Shown here: positions 63,883-64,000 of the stretch, one piece after another
Layout: each line of letters begins with the position of its first letter
How positions within the stretch are numbered: position 1 is the first letter of the stretch
Origin: JBBSNV01 sp964458605
GTDB taxonomy: Bacteria > Pseudomonadota > Alphaproteobacteria > Reyranellales > JAQSWP01
Direction of reading: 5' to 3'
Length of the DNA stretch: 64,000 nt
NCBI GenBank assembly: GCA_964458605.1
Contig: CAYWLS010000018.1
Span: 26,152 to 90,151, forward strand
The notes under the pieces: generated by a model
What the model was told of the DNA's origin: nothing
The model's database searches: none
Seen by the model: the letters and a program-made list of their open reading frames with translations, nothing else
Program-made: the position numbers and the translations under genes

Positions 63883-64000
63883 ATGGCATCCGAACAGCAG
63901 TTGCTGGCATTTGATCAGCGTTTCTTGGACCGCCATGCCGGCCCAATCATTTCTGATCTTTCGGTCGCCTTGGTCGAACTTGTCGCGAATGCTTGGGATG
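63883..64000 (+). CDS. GHKL-type ATPase, N-terminus only (cut by window edge)
   Basis: ATG 63883 opens a frame that runs to the window end (39 codons). GGGGGAGTGAG lies just before it. The visible part reads MASEQQLLAFDQRFLDRHAG then PIISDLSVALVELVANAWD, where ELVANAWD is the N-box of HSP90/MORC/histidine-kinase-like ATPases. It lies 39 bases downstream of the Rad50-like gene and is probably the next member of the operon. Its length and any effector domain lie outside the window. Confidence 0.7.
   Translation, partial: MASEQQLLAFDQRFLDRHAGPIISDLSVALVELVANAWD

Noticed and set aside
54461..64000. Assignment of the island to BREX, DISARM, Wadjet or Gabija
   Set aside because: No PglX/PglZ, DrmA/B, JetA-D or GajA/B-like arrangement is visible; only the type III Mod/Res core is recognisable.

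Overview
The window is high-GC DNA (roughly two thirds G+C by eye) with the coding style and gene order of an alphaproteobacterium. The main clues are a petABC cytochrome bc1 operon, aerobic hemF, a NUDIX / DUF6111 / CCA-enzyme block beside a MoxR / DUF58 / DUF4159 block, TRAP transport, Zur-type control of znuCB, and RecX. A Reyranella- or Rhodospirillales-like organism would fit, but no rRNA or tRNA gene is present, so placement below class is a guess.

Layout. 1-7 kb: two tandem pairs of secreted proteins of unknown function flank petABC (minus strand, closed by a strong terminator) and trmL-hemF. 7-17 kb: CCA-adding enzyme, DUF6111 and NUDIX (minus), then a four-gene MoxR operon (plus). 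17-24 kb: pirin, an EEP-family phosphatase or nuclease, an SDR, a copper operon (DUF2946, a barrel-like protein, CopC, CopD), and a Rieske oxygenase with an SDR behind a perfect 16-bp palindrome. 25-29.5 kb: OmpA-type protein, acyl-CoA synthetase, and a zinc operon with a consensus-like Zur box and an unannotated 51-codon membrane protein. 30-38 kb: TRAP transporter with a PEP-mutase/ICL enzyme, TetR regulator, HAD hydrolase, acyl-CoA carboxylase beta subunit, ABC-2 permease and RecX. 38.5-44.6 kb: a frameshifted flavin-fold gene, an MscS channel, an ArsC-like reductase, a membrane cytochrome-like / 2Fe-2S / class III cyclase fusion, and a duplicated TPR gene. 45-53 kb: a sugar cluster (sialidase-like protein, GH1 glycosidase, an SbmA-type ABC protein with a ruined ATPase domain, glucokinase) and a hybrid histidine kinase.

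From about 53.1 kb the character changes. A decayed MerR gene and a decayed MFS gene lead into a lower-GC accessory island (about 54.2 kb to the window edge). The island holds a wHTH / PD-(D/E)XK-like protein (minus), an AT-rich divergent promoter region, a HigA-like regulator, a type III-style Mod methyltransferase and Res helicase-nuclease, a 71-residue protein, a Rad50-like ATPase with one CPVC hook, and the start of a GHKL ATPase. The plus-strand genes overlap or nearly touch, so they read as one operon. This multi-gene extension of a type III restriction-modification core is the best candidate here for an undescribed defence system.

A dispersed family of nested palindromes (6838-6975, 16955-17012, 22407-22544, and a probable derivative at 24741-24842) sits between core genes. 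It keeps the outer arms GAGCGGAT/ATCCGCTC while the inner stems differ in sequence but stay self-complementary.
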